Positions 45,139 to 56,056 of a stretch of DNA of 64,000 bases are shown here, one piece after another. The stretch lies in the NCBI GenBank assembly GCA_011316305.1, contig SAUG01000078.1, positions 62,001 through 126,000 on the forward strand. The letters run 5' to 3'. Origin of the DNA: Rusavskia elegans (Eukaryota > Ascomycota > Lecanoromycetes > Teloschistales > Teloschistaceae). Every line of letters begins with the position of its first letter. Positions within the stretch are counted from its first letter, which is position 1. Below the pieces are notes generated by a model. It searched no databases. It saw only the letters and a list, made by a program, of their open reading frames with translations, and was not told the DNA's origin. A program made the translations under genes and the position numbers.

Positions 45139-45381
45139 ATGGCATCAAACATATTGTTCCCCCCGCCAGTCCACCACGGCTCCATCCATCACTCGCCGCC
45201 TCCGCCCTACAAAGCGCCAACTCCAATGCCACCTGTGCACTTCGACGTCGAGAGCCAACGGATCTGGATCTTCACCCGGCGGACGAACCCTTTGCGAGTC
45301 CTTGCTGGTTTCATTGCAGTGGTGATAGTGGCCGCGCTGGCGGCGGTCTTTAAGTATAGGGTCCATCAGTGGTCGGACTGA
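45139..45381 (+). CDS. Small hypothetical single-pass membrane protein, 80 aa
   Basis: An open frame of 80 residues. The first half is Pro/His-rich (FPPPVHHGSIHHSPPPPYKA). It is followed by WIFTRRTNPLRV and one hydrophobic helix at about 53-70 (VLAGFIAVVIVAALAAVF), then a short basic tail. A pyrimidine-rich leader precedes the ATG and the context CCACATGGC is good for fungi. Arginines before the helix and a tail after it suit a small membrane protein. No family is recognised and chance cannot be excluded at this size. Confidence 0.45.
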   Translation: MASNILFPPPVHHGSIHHSPPPPYKAPTPMPPVHFDVESQRIWIFTRRTNPLRVLAGFIAVVIVAALAAVFKYRVHQWSD

Positions 45382-45845
45382 GAAGGGCGGCAACCGACCA
45401 TGACGTCCTTGTGTCATCAGACAAGTCTTATGGAACCTAATACCATCCCATATCACTATTATCGCTCTATCGAACCCGCGTTTGTAGCAGCTCTACAGGC
45501 ATGTTTGACCAATCTTTATCACGATGTCCTACATCGAGGTACCAACTGTTGTGGCATTAGTAAGTCTTATATCAGCGTTTCTGGCCCTTGCTATGCCGAG
45601 CTAGACGTGTGAGAAGTGTCAGGTAAGGGCATGATCCGAAGAAGCAATTGATCCAGGCGGATTCACCGAGGCCCTGAACTACTACTAGACACTGAAGACC
45701 TGAATAGAGACCAATCGATCGTGTCTCTAAGGCCAATTGATCCATCCAGACGCGCGTGGTGAAAAGAGGAGATAAGGAGTGGCATCACAACGATTGATGC
45801 GCTGGTACCCACTGGAAGCAATTCAAGTTGAATACCACGGCCATG
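45382..45845. other. Intergenic, no gene supported
   Basis: This lies between the small membrane-protein frame (plus) and the ALG2 stop (minus). A 70-codon frame at 45400-45612 has no features of a protein. Confidence 0.45.
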
Positions 45846-47285
45846 TCAAGAATTTCCACTCTCAGAAACTCTGAATACTATGACATACAATGCTGCGACA
45901 ACGGGCACCGCCACGCCCAGCCCAAGCAATAGGTCAGCGAGTTCAAGCACTCTCCGCCTTGGGGAATCAACCATCCAAGTGATCTCTTCATCAAGCCTGT
46001 CAGCCATTTTGGTTTCCGAGAACTCGCTTTTGACCCAGCGTTTGCCTGCATGGCCCATTGTGCGGAGCTTCTCTTCGCTCAGGCCATGTAGCACCCTCTG
46101 CATGACCTCGGTCCATTGGCTGACATCTTCTGCAGATCGGAGCCAGCCAGTCTGACCTTCGAGGACAGTTTCCAAGGGACCTCCGCTGTCAGCAGCTAGG
46201 ACTGGTACACCGGCTAACATGGCCTCGAGGGGTACTATTCCAAAGTGCTCATTCGTAGGCGTGTAGACAAGCAGGCGTGCTGCGGAGAGAAGCATGGTCT
46301 TTAGCTGTGCTGGGACTGAAAGCAGGAATAAGATATCGATTTCGTCTGGAATATTGAGTGCTGTGACCACATTTTTCGCCGTTGCAGATCGGAGGCCGAG
46401 CGAATCTCCGAGTTTGACGAGCTCTTGGTGATATCGTACATTCTCCTCTACTCGTGGATCGTAGCCACCTGCCACGACTAGCCTTACTCCTCGCCTGTTG
46501 TCCGATTCCAAGCCATGAAAAGCATGAACAGCTAATCCGACGTTCTTTTTCCGCTCGAATCGGTTAATGCTTAGGATCATCTTTTTCCCTTTCCATAATT
46601 CGCCGTCCTCTGTTCTTACGTCGACATTTCCATTGCCTTTTCCATCGTCCTTGCCTGCATCCTTGGTATCCACACACGGATAGACCACGCCGATGGCCTG
46701 TGCTCCATGTTTCTTCCTCGCTAGAGCGGGCCATACATGCTCGACAACCCCTTTGGTAAAGCCGCTGTTCACAACGATCTTGTCTGCACCCTTCATGGCC
46801 CAGCCCTCCAGCCCGTCGAAAGGCAACCTCCATATCCGTTTCCACCATCTCGACCGATTTTGCACAAGCAAGAGATCCGGAAAATGACAGTAGAACAGTA
46901 TGCGGGTTTCGGGCCAACGCCATCTTAAGAGAGGTATCCCTGCGGCCAATTGATCGATGAAGAAGGCATCAGGCTTCAATCGGGCCAGTTCTCCTAGTAT
47001 GGTAATTGAGATGATCAGATGTACTTGTCGCAGTATGGAAAAGAGGATCTTGAACCGGCCCAACAAGGTCGCAGGGAAGATGGTGTTCCCTCGTATTCGG
47101 ACATCAAGGGTCCCGTCACGAGCCTCGTCAAAACAATGGGTCGGATCGCGGTGGGAGGTGAATATGGTTATTGTGTGGCCTTTGGATTTTAAAGCGAGTG
47201 CGGCATCTAGGATCAACCGTTCGGCGCCACCTATGCCCAGGTCGGGGTGAAAGAAGACAATTGACTTCGAGGCACTTGCAGCCAT
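45846..47285 (-). CDS. ALG2: Alpha-1,3/1,6-mannosyltransferase of N-glycan assembly
   Basis: A single exon of 479 residues. The N-terminus SIVFFHPDLGIGGAERLILD is the GT4 acceptor-side motif typical of Alg2. FFIDQLAAGIPLLRW, ILFYCHFPDLLLV and IVVNSGFTKGVVEHVWP are Alg2-specific stretches. The nucleotide-sugar site has the EX7E motif in EHFGIVPLEAMLAGVPVLA. A C-terminal hydrophobic segment (LLLGLGVAVPVVAALYVIVF) would anchor it in the ER membrane. The enzyme adds the second and third mannoses to the dolichol-linked oligosaccharide on the cytosolic face. Length is close to the family norm. Confidence 0.95.
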   Translation of the reverse strand: MAASASKSIVFFHPDLGIGGAERLILDAALALKSKGHTITIFTSHRDPTHCFDEARDGTLDVRIRGNTIFPATLLGRFKILFSILRQVHLIISITILGELARLKPDAFFIDQLAAGIPLLRWRWPETRILFYCHFPDLLLVQNRSRWWKRIWRLPFDGLEGWAMKGADKIVVNSGFTKGVVEHVWPALARKKHGAQAIGVVYPCVDTKDAGKDDGKGNGNVDVRTEDGELWKGKKMILSINRFERKKNVGLAVHAFHGLESDNRRGVRLVVAGGYDPRVEENVRYHQELVKLGDSLGLRSATAKNVVTALNIPDEIDILFLLSVPAQLKTMLLSAARLLVYTPTNEHFGIVPLEAMLAGVPVLAADSGGPLETVLEGQTGWLRSAEDVSQWTEVMQRVLHGLSEEKLRTMGHAGKRWVKSEFSETKMADRLDEEITWMVDSPRRRVLELADLLLGLGVAVPVVAALYVIVFRVSESGNS

Positions 47286-47788
47286 CTTTTGTGAGTCCGA
47301 TGAGTAGATGTATTGCAGCCATAACAGAATACTCTGCCTATAAGTACGCCCCTGACGTTGGTGCTGAGGCGCCTAACCCCGGTAGTGCCAAGGAATCGCA
47401 CCGTTGCCTAGTACGGTCCCCGGGACGGGCCGCGCCCAAAACCAGGGGTCGAGGTGCAGACAAATCAAGATGAAACATTTCGTGCCTCTATGCGACCATC
47501 CACCTCATCTCGTTCCACCTCCTGGGAGGAGCGTCCGGTGGTCTCCAGCTGAATCATGAGGCATGGTATCCGCAAGTGAATCCCCCTCTTATTCTCTTTG
47601 CAGTTGATAGGTAAGTTTGTTTGTCCGTTCCTTCTTACCACTTTCTCTATTTGACCAATCTGCCTGTTCTTTTTGGCAGTGATTGACATTGTCGTTTCTC
47701 TTGCCCTACTCGTTTGAATCGTTTCGCGAGAACTCACGTCCCCTCTTTCCTCAATATCATTCCCCGATCATCTATTCCTTTCTCAATT
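47286..47788. promoter_or_regulatory. Divergent upstream region of ALG2 and the GH71 gene
   Basis: This 503-bp gap lies between outward-facing starts. The last 150 bases before the GH71 ATG are pyrimidine-rich. No other feature was seen. Confidence 0.45.
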
Positions 47789-49066
47789 ATGCACCTTAGA
47801 CCCACCACTGCAATCGCATTCTTACTGACCCTACCCTCGTCCATATCGTGCCTCCCTGAGGCCAACCTCGCGATGGCGAAAACCCCCATGGTCTTCGCAC
47901 ATTACATGCTCATCATGCAGCCCAAAAACGGGGACTACACAGAAGATATCAATCTCGCCAAAGAAGCTGGCATCGATGCCTTTGCCGTCAACTACGGCGG
48001 CTGGAATGTTGACTGGACCCAGCATGAAGCTCAGTTGGAGAAGTTCTACAGGACCGCAGAGCAACTAGACTTTTCCCTCTTCTTATCCATCGATACCACA
48101 AGTGTCAAAGACAAGGATATGATCATCAAACTATCAAATACCTACGCCAGCAGCTCTGCGCAGCTGAAGGTTGATGGCCACATCGTTCTCAGTAGCTTCC
48201 AAACAGATCCCCCAGCCTGGGGCTGGAAGATAGATGTTCTAGACAAGATCAACGGCCCCGTCCTCCTTCTCCCGGGCACACTTTCCGACGACGCTACCGC
48301 CTTGTTCTCCAACAACATCCCAGGCGCCGGTCCATTCACATGGGTCCACCCCTACGCGACCGCCGAAAAGGAGCACTCGACTGACGTTGCCCTCGCATCC
48401 CAGCGCGATCGAACGGGGAAATTATGGATGGCAGGCATAGCGCCCTGGTTTTTCACGCACCTTAGTCTGGACAAGAATTGGGCGCAGGCTCAAGATGACA
48501 AGATCTTCGTTGATCGCTGGTCCTCCTTACTCACACTCAAGCCAAACTTCATCGAGATTGTCACTTGGAACGATTGGAGTGAGAGCTCTTACATTGGCCC
48601 CCCAGATAGCTCAGCACCAGGTACCACAGATGCCTACTGGGGCTCGGCGGACCATAGTGCCTTCAGATCAATAAGCAAGGCGTTCATCAAAGCATTCAAG
48701 GCGGGTCAGGCCTCTGTCACCGTTGATGCGGCAGACGAAGGTGTCTACATGTTCTACCGCCGGCAGCCAGCAAGGTCGGCAGGGACCTCGGATTCCCTGC
48801 CTCTACCTTCCGATGCGGGATATCTGAAGGACGAAATATTCGTTGTGTCACTCCTGTCGGCACCGACAGAGGTCACGCTCGTTTCTGGTGATGCGGCACC
48901 CGTCTCCTGGACTGCGCCTGCTGGTCTGCAGAAGACGGGTCATCCGTGGAGCTTTGGCGCTCAGGTCTTGCAAGCTAGGAGAGGAGATCAGGTCATTGCG
49001 GACAAGGTCGGAGCAGCGGTTGTGGCGCAAATGGTCAAGTATGATGGGAACGTTGTTGCTTTGTGA
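47789..49066 (+). CDS. Secreted alpha-1,3-glucanase (mutanase), GH71
   Basis: A single exon of 425 residues from the chosen ATG. That start gives a signal peptide (MHLRPTTAIAFLLTLPSSIS then C); the frame continues upstream to 47714 but the added residues spoil the leader. GH71 hallmarks are PMVFAHYMLIMQPKNG, NLAKEAGIDAFAVNYGGWN, LFLSIDTTSV and the conserved TWNDWSESSYIGPPDS. The last about 90 residues form a beta-rich module (FYRRQPARS, VTLVSGDAAPVSWTAP), common in fungal members. By family it hydrolyses alpha-1,3-glucan, either in the cell wall during remodelling or in the medium. It is shorter than multidomain GH71 proteins but keeps the catalytic core. Confidence 0.9.
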   Translation: MHLRPTTAIAFLLTLPSSISCLPEANLAMAKTPMVFAHYMLIMQPKNGDYTEDINLAKEAGIDAFAVNYGGWNVDWTQHEAQLEKFYRTAEQLDFSLFLSIDTTSVKDKDMIIKLSNTYASSSAQLKVDGHIVLSSFQTDPPAWGWKIDVLDKINGPVLLLPGTLSDDATALFSNNIPGAGPFTWVHPYATAEKEHSTDVALASQRDRTGKLWMAGIAPWFFTHLSLDKNWAQAQDDKIFVDRWSSLLTLKPNFIEIVTWNDWSESSYIGPPDSSAPGTTDAYWGSADHSAFRSISKAFIKAFKAGQASVTVDAADEGVYMFYRRQPARSAGTSDSLPLPSDAGYLKDEIFVVSLLSAPTEVTLVSGDAAPVSWTAPAGLQKTGHPWSFGAQVLQARRGDQVIADKVGAAVVAQMVKYDGNVVAL

Positions 49067-49399
49067 TTATGATTAGCAACCAGTATCTTTACAATTTTTG
49101 CAGTTTCGGCTGAGCGCATCACTTATCGGCCCTATATATGTTGAGTCCCGTACTCGGATTTTTTTTCACATGGCCACTCTTCTGCGATGGAGTGTCGTAC
49201 TCAAGAGAAAGTCATGTACTGTGAGCCCGCTATGTATGACTTCCCTCACATCATACCGCTACTGTACAGGTCATACTGGCATAGTCTTCATACCTCCAGG
49301 GCGCCGAAACCGAATAACTTTTGTTTCACTCGAATCCTCCTGTACCTCAATATGTCATAGCGCCCCGATTCCCATATTCCATATCCTTTCATTCACCTC
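49067..49399. other. Convergent 3' region, nothing seen
   Basis: This gap lies between the stops of the GH71 gene and the Bud3-like gene, with UTR-like sequence only. Confidence 0.5.
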
Positions 49400-52300
49400 T
49401 CAACTAAGCTGGCTTCTCAAGCCTACAACTTCTCTCTTCAACCTCGCATTCTCCTTCCTCAGTCGTTGCTGCTCCTGCTCCCCTTCCTTCACCTTCCTCT
49501 TCAGTTCCTCTGCTCCCTCTCCACCCTTCACCCTGCTTAAAATCTTCCCCAACTCATCATTGAATCTATCATACAGCGCCTCATTTTCCGCATTCGCTTC
49601 CTTGTACAAGTCATCCAACTTGCGCAATTTGCGCTCATTGACCAGGAGGGACGATTCGATGTCCTTTGATAGTCCGGAATGCCGTGATCGAAGATCGGAT
49701 GCCAGCTCGCTCAGGGACATCGAGAGTGATGCGAGCCGGAATTCGAGAGACGCTGTGGATGCGTCGGTCGTGGAAAAGGGGTCGGGAGATGGTCTGGCTT
49801 TTTTCGTATCTGGACGAGATAGTTTGAATACCGACATCTCTTCGCCGATCTTGGCAATCTCCGCCTGCAGGCTTGATTCGGCGCCGCTCAAGGCCTTTTG
49901 TTCGTTGCTGAGGCGTTCTCGCAGCTTTTGAGGGCTCTGTATTCGTAATTTCTGCGGCGAGGATTGAGTCGGCTTGGTGGGCGAACTGTGCACGGGTACG
50001 TTGGGAGGCCATGTGCGTTCGCTAAGGCCGCCTCTTGTCGCCGAGATCCCGGATGAGGATGGTGTACGCTTTTTAGGACTGAAGCTGGTGATCTTGACTT
50101 CGTTCGCTTCATTCGACGTCGAGGGCTTCTTGTAGTTGTAACGAGGAATGGATGGTGAGCCTTCCTGTCGTACTGGCATCGTTGGGCCCGGGGAGTTCTC
50201 TTTATCTTGTGGCGAGGCGAAGCGTTGTGGGGAATGTCTCCGTTGAGAGCCGAATCTTTCTGGAGATCCGAACCGCTGGGAGTAGTCTACACTAGGCGTG
50301 TATCTGGGATTATGCTTGTTGCTACTCGACGTTCTCGGTGGTGTCCCTAGAACAAGCCCAGGTTGCGGTAACTTACGAGGTTGAAGCGGTGGCCATGAAA
50401 CTACAGGCTGCTGTGCGGATTTCAAGTCCGAAAGCGAGCTACGGCGTTTCTTCTTCATCAAACTTGGAGCTTTTGTGGGAGTACCTTCGCCGATAGTACT
50501 CATGATAGACATGTTCAGATGTGAACTAGTTGGTCGTGAAATTGATGTTTCTCTTGGGGATGCGTTGGGTGGTGTTGGTTTATCCCGGGACGTTGGCCGG
50601 ATAGGGGGAAGCATTCGAACATCTAGATCTGTGGATTTTGAGCGGAACAAAGAACCTTTTGAAATACTTGCTGGCTGCTGCTGGCTGTCGCCGGGCGATC
50701 TCGCGTTCTTACTCAACGTCCGCCATACAGAGGCTACCTTCGATTCGGGTTCTGACTTGCTGTTTTCGCGGCTCAACCCTCCGAACCCAAACCGCTTTTT
50801 GAGTGATGAGGCATTCGAACTCCAAGATCCTGTGTTATTAGACCGTTCGTTTCTTGAGTAGTTCGATGCTGAACCGGTATCAGGATTACTCTTGATATCA
50901 AGTGAAAAATTTTCATCGAAGAGAGTCTCGTAGTCGTCCACGAGGCGATCGAACAATGTTATGCAATCGTGGGAATTGCTACCCGGGACAAGAATCTCTG
51001 TAAAACTTGCCATCAGCGCTCCCCGATCGCCATCGTTCCCAGAAGCCTCAAGCAGGTCTGAAAGGAGTTTGACGGCAGCAGAGAATGCCCGCCGATTCTG
51101 TGGACTCATGTTTTCCAAACATTTCCTGACCTGTTCCGAGAATTCAATTGGTCTCTTCAACTCGAAGCCAGAGATCATGGTTGCAACAATGTCCGGGGTG
51201 AGCAAGCTGCCCATGCTTTCTTGCCATGCCTTGCCCAGGAACTTCTCGAAAGCAGCAAAGAGAACATCGACGGAGACTTCTGCTGCAGCTTGTACCCGTG
51301 AAGGGTCTTCAATCAGGATGTTGTACAGTTCATTGATCAGAAGCTCATCCGCTGTAGCGCGATTACGAAGTATTTTGCCCACTATGTTGCCACTTCTTGA
51401 TCGCAATGCTACTATGTAAGCATTGAGAGTGAGCTCCAACCCTGCCAAGGGATCTGGAGCACTTTCCCCGTTTCCTCCAATCATGGTAAGTTTATCCCCT
51501 GGAGGAGGTTTTGCTTGATCTTCGCTAACGTGGCCAACCGACTTTGGAGGTGGTATTGGTGGAACTTCTTTCATCTTTAGCGATTGATCTCTCAGTTTGT
51601 ACGGAGTGCCAGCCTGACTGGTGGAGCCACCGAACAAATGCGAGACAAGCTTGATAGGAGAAAGTGGCCTGAAAGAACGGATGGGTGATCCGTCACCGGG
51701 CGGTTGAATGGGTAGTATGCGAAGAACATTGTGGTTGTATGATACATCGGAAGTAGCCCAGAGGTGACTTTGCGAAAATGAATGAACGTTAAGGGCTTGC
51801 GTGACTGCCCTAATGTGAGCCTGAGCATCGAAGAGATTTCGAAGCACACAGGAGACTAACATATTCTCACCATGATCCTACCGAGACTCTCTATAGTAGA
51901 TGTCTCACTGCTTCGGCTCCCGTCAAACCCCTGAACATCTATCCTAAATGCATCCGAGCCAAGCGGTGTGATTCGTGAATTTATTTCCACGCCTCCGTTC
52001 TTGAGATTTGAACGCTCACTATCACCCTGAATGCCGATTTCGACACGAATGCGGGGAGGTACGAGGACAGCACCTGCGTGCGTGATAACTTCTTGTTGAT
52101 ACATAGCCACGAACATACCTAAACTCCCAGGAGTCATCTCCATTGTGCGGAGTGCCCATTTATCACTCTCACGGACTGGCTCCGAGAACCGACCCTCAAT
52201 CCTTGCTTTGATGATATCTTCACTAAACCGGTGTGCTCTTCCCTCATACGCTCCCAACATCGACAAGACCTTTACTTGCACATCGTCTGAAGCCAATGAG

Positions 52301-54111
52301 ACAGGATTGTTTTGGATCTGTGATGGGGTAGCGATGGTGTACATCAACCGCACAGCTCGGTCGTTGGCAAATTCAGACACAAGAAGCTTAGACAGGTCAA
52401 AACCAGCAGAGAAAATGAGACCTTTGTCGTCAGTATGATACTGAAACGGGTTCATCGTTGGACGGTCGACCTCGGCCAATATGCCTTTGGCGCCGAGAGA
52501 GGCATTCCCGTTTTCCTTTCGAGCAATGATCAAAGTATCAGGAAACAACAGAATGAGAACTTCCAAACCCGATGACAGATCGCCATACGGCGGGTCGAGC
52601 TCAATAGCATCAACAGCTGTTGTGAGCCGCCCTCGAGGTGAGAGCCATGACGGCCAGTCTCGAACATACTTCCTTACAAGGGTGGAGGTTCGCGAGGTAT
52701 CAGCCGAGCTACAGCTCTCGAGTGCACAGATATCTGCAATAACATCTTTTGACTTCAAAAGATTACTCATCGCTGGGTGCGAGGCCGGAAGCTGGCTGAT
52801 GATGTTGTCTATAAGTAAGCTGTACCGTGGAAGACGCTGAACAGGCTCGATAAGGACTGAGCGCAACCTTTGCTCTCCAAATTCGTTCACAGCTCGAGAT
52901 AGCTCGGAAACACCGTCCTCGCGAGCAGCACAGAGAGCGTTGGGAAGATCTACACTTGTGCGCATGTAATCTTGGTAAGGGCCGGAGAACTTAGGAAGCC
53001 ACTTCAATAGAACTTTTGCAAAAGCCAGCGTGCCTGTAGGATCTCGTTTCCATGATGCAATATTGATGTGATCCAGCTGTAAGTTTGCCAGGCCCTCAGC
53101 TAGTCCTTCAATATCTTGAATAGCAGCATCTTCGGTAGCTGATAATACTTCTTCGAGCTCCAGGAGGAATTCGCCGTTCGTGGTAACGATACGAGATAGA
53201 CTTTCAGGAAAGAGTCGAGCCACGGGATCATCTCCGATGCGTAAACCTCTTCTTTGGGTGTCCTCATGGAGAGACTGGCGAGATTTCCCAGCGACGTCAT
53301 CAACTAGATGTTGTAGCTTCGCGACGTAGTTCTTCTCCGTGTCCAGTACTTCACACATTTCGCGGCGGATAGAGATCTTCTGGTCTTTGGACAAAATCTT
53401 TGATTTGCTGTGTGCTGTCGGTCTAGATGGAGCTCTCTTCAAATTTGATGTTGGTAAAAACGCAGGGTGTCCAATTTGATTGATCAAAGGGCCGTATTGA
53501 CCATAGTGAAAGAGAGGTAGCCCATCTTCTCCCCAAGCGGGTATCAGCTCTGAGCCATCCTGGATCACCGCTCGTTGGATCGTCTTCGGTGGGAGAACCA
53601 CGTCAACATCGATCCATGACAAGGACTGCTGGGACAATGCATTTGATAGGCATTGGATTATTTCAGTTGCACCATTGATCTTCACCATTTCGGTTGCAAG
53701 CTGCCCTGCATGCATCTCATCGAACATTGCTGGGGCCAGACGGTTGGGCCTACGGCGCGCAGCCAATTCTCTTAGCCTGTCCTTTACTGGCCCGGTCAAG
53801 CCTGCAAAGTAGCTGAGCAAACTTATTGCTAAGCCGCGACTGACTTCATCTCCTTGTCTATCAGATGGCAAGTGGTTCACGGCGGCATAGAGGGGCGAAG
53901 TAGGTGCGATGGTAAGGCGGGGAAAGGATTGGAAGCCTGCAAGGGCATAGATATGTGCTTGAATGCGCGAACTGCTTCGGGTGGCGTTGCCAGTTGTTGA
54001 AGGACCATAGAAGATCAGAACGGGTAAACTCTCCATGAGTGGATCCTTGGTGTAATAGAGCTGGACTGTGTTTGGGTCCAGACCTGGGAACCCAGTCGAA
54101 AGGTGGGCCAT
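49400..54111 (-). CDS. Bud3-like RhoGEF (DH domain) septation/polarity protein
   Basis: Two exons (51871-54111 and 49400-51820) with a 50-nt intron give 1,553 residues. Without that intron the gene looks like two overlapping frames; joining restores GRIMAHIRAVTQALNVHSFS. The N-terminal 240 residues (RIQAHIYALAGFQSFPRLTI, SPLYAAVNHLPSDRQGDEVS) match what I recall of fungal Bud3. The DH domain lies at about 245-475 (REMCEVLDTEKNYVAKLQHL, SVLIEPVQRLPRYSLLIDNI). A long Ser/Pro-rich disordered region follows, then C-terminal coiled coils (EELKRKVKEGEQEQQRLRKE). In filamentous fungi Bud3 is a GEF for Rho4 and is needed for septum formation. The DH assignment is firm; the Bud3 name is less so. Confidence 0.82.
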
Positions 54112-54824
54112 GTTGAGTAGGTATCAGGTGCATGCGAAAGACCGTATATGTCGTACGAGTAAGACGGAGCTAGAACTATAGATCCATGGTCAAAAGTGTC
54201 CTGACTGGCAAATTAAGTATCTAGAATGGGGGCGTACAGCAGTTGGTACCGCGACGCAGGCACTTGCAATGACAATTGCTTAATTGCTACTGTATAGCTG
54301 CTAGATTCGCATTTCTAGTAAAGCAACGACCGGAGATGCAGATCAGAAAGGTACTCGGCCCTTATAGACTTGCTGGGAAGGAGCAAACGTTGACCGCCGC
54401 CATGTTTCGTTAGAGTGGACTGATCTGTAAACAATGGACCTCTGAGACTCAATAGCTGGAAAAAGAAATGAAAAAGGCCTAACATGGCTGAGTTAACATC
54501 GACTGAGAAAAGGTCACCAGCTCGCGCGGTGTCCAGTCATCCTTACCAGCGGCCGCACTCGTGGCCTTGAGAAACCCTACCTGACAATCTCGACTGACGC
54601 GTTAGAGATCTGCGGCCACGCGATTAAAAGATTAGATACCATTTAAGCGAAGGTCTGATGACGCAAGATCGGCGACTAGCGCGGGTTCGAATCTTGTAAG
54701 TCAGTCGTTGTAAACAAATATGGACTGCCTTGGCATGGTGGTTTCGCGGCACGAGCTTTTACCCACCTGTTACCAACGTGGTAGATCTATTTTGTAGCAT
54801 CTATGAAGTAACCTGTAGGTTCCG
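54112..54824. promoter_or_regulatory. Divergent upstream region of Bud3-like gene and DCC1, with a tRNA-like piece
   Basis: This 713-bp gap lies between outward-facing starts. At 54591-54707 there is a tRNA-like arrangement: an 8-bp closing stem (CGACTGAC with GTCAGTCG) and a T-loop-like GGGTTCGAATC at 54683-54693. The D-arm is not canonical, so I do not call a tRNA gene. Confidence 0.4.
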
Positions 54825-56023
54825 ATGAGCATGTCGACCCAAGATCATCAAGGCATCGCCTTCCACGTTGCTCATGAGCAACAACAAAACCTTCGATTGC
54901 TCGAGCTTCCCCCAATCCTACTACAACTTCTTACCTCGCAGCGTCCATCAAAGTACGTTCCGGCCGGCCATAAGTTTCGGGGTGAGCTGATCATTTCGTG
55001 AGGCTATCGCTGAAATCTACAGCCTCTGCTGAGGAAACCCCAGGCCACGCTGTCCTATGTTCAGACAACCAGACTTTCCAGCTCCGTCAGGTCCATTCGT
55101 CCAACTCAGTGTTTCTTCTACAGCCTTCGTGTCTTGCCAGTAACTCCAAGAAGGCATATTCAAGCCATGGTATGACAACGGTAGCTAAATGCGAAGCCAC
55201 ACTCGAGGCGATCCCCCAGTCAATCCAATGCACCCATCAGCTGAAGGCTGCGTTACCGGTGCTGTCCAGTCTGGAGGTGGACATTATCCCTCCCCGGACT
55301 CAACCCAGAGGCAAGCTTGCAATTTTCGATGACTTCCCGTTCTCATTTCGAGAATTTGAGCAAGCTTGGAAAGACATCTGTGCGCTGGAAGTAGAAGGTC
55401 AAGCATTCAGACCCTCTTCTGAAGTGCTCTGGAAGGTTTGGAGATCAGTAGTCTCCGGATGCATACTGAAAGGCTTCTCGCTCGATCAAGATATAGACGT
55501 CAGCTCTCTCGCTCGAACGATAGAGGAAGATGATGTTCCTCCATCCGTCTTGAGGTCTGTGGTAGAAAGGCTTCGAGTCAACAATGGAGTGGCCTTGCAT
55601 GAATGTGAGTCCTTTTGTTTGCTGTCTGAAAGTAGTCCTGTTCACCAAGGTTCGCTAGACGTCAAGATGGACCCAGCGGAGTCTGTACGATGGGCTGGAA
55701 CTGTATTCCTTGAAGCGCGAACCGAAGATGGTAATGCCATGAACGTCGCAGCTTTCCTCCACTATTGGAAGGACGGACTGCCAGAATCATGGAGGCGGCA
55801 TGCGACCCTGGAGACACTTAAGGTATCTTACCTCCAGAGGGCCCTCACGTGCTTCCTCTGATGAAATCTATAGGGGAACTTCACGCAGCCATCGGGAGAC
55901 ACTATCATGTTCGCTGAGAGTGGGCTCAGCGCTGGGAAGGACCCCTCTTCCACTACAGCAGCGAAATCCACCGGTCCCCAGGCCCGTAGGTGGCATGAGA
56001 AATTCAAGGCTTCCAGACGATGA
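54825..56023 (+). CDS. DCC1: Sister-chromatid cohesion factor, RFC-Ctf18 subunit
   Basis: Three exons (54825-54952, 55003-55822, 55874-56023; introns 50 and 51 nt) give 365 residues. The first exon (FHVAHEQQQNLRLLELPPIL) and the next (AVLCSDNQTFQLRQVHSSNS, VFLLQPS) form the N-terminal beta region of Dcc1. The C-terminal winged-helix part includes NGVALHECESFCLL and ESVRWAGTVFLEARTEDG. The last exon ends in a basic tail (RRWHEKFKASRR). By family Dcc1 works with Ctf8 and Ctf18 in the alternative clamp loader that loads PCNA and supports cohesion. The stop is only 33 bp from the stop of the convergent LYC1-like gene. Confidence 0.9.
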
Positions 56024-56056
56024 ATATGCGCCAAAGAGTACTTGCCGGCGTGTGAA

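Noticed and set aside
49098..49931. 277-codon plus-strand frame
   Set aside because: Most of it is the reverse of the coiled-coil end of the Bud3-like gene, which explains its Ser/Leu/Phe-rich composition.
51821..51870. Two separate genes: a RhoGEF and a downstream 820-aa protein
   Set aside because: A 50-nt intron with good borders joins the two frames exactly in phase, and the joined sequence reads smoothly, so one gene is the better model.
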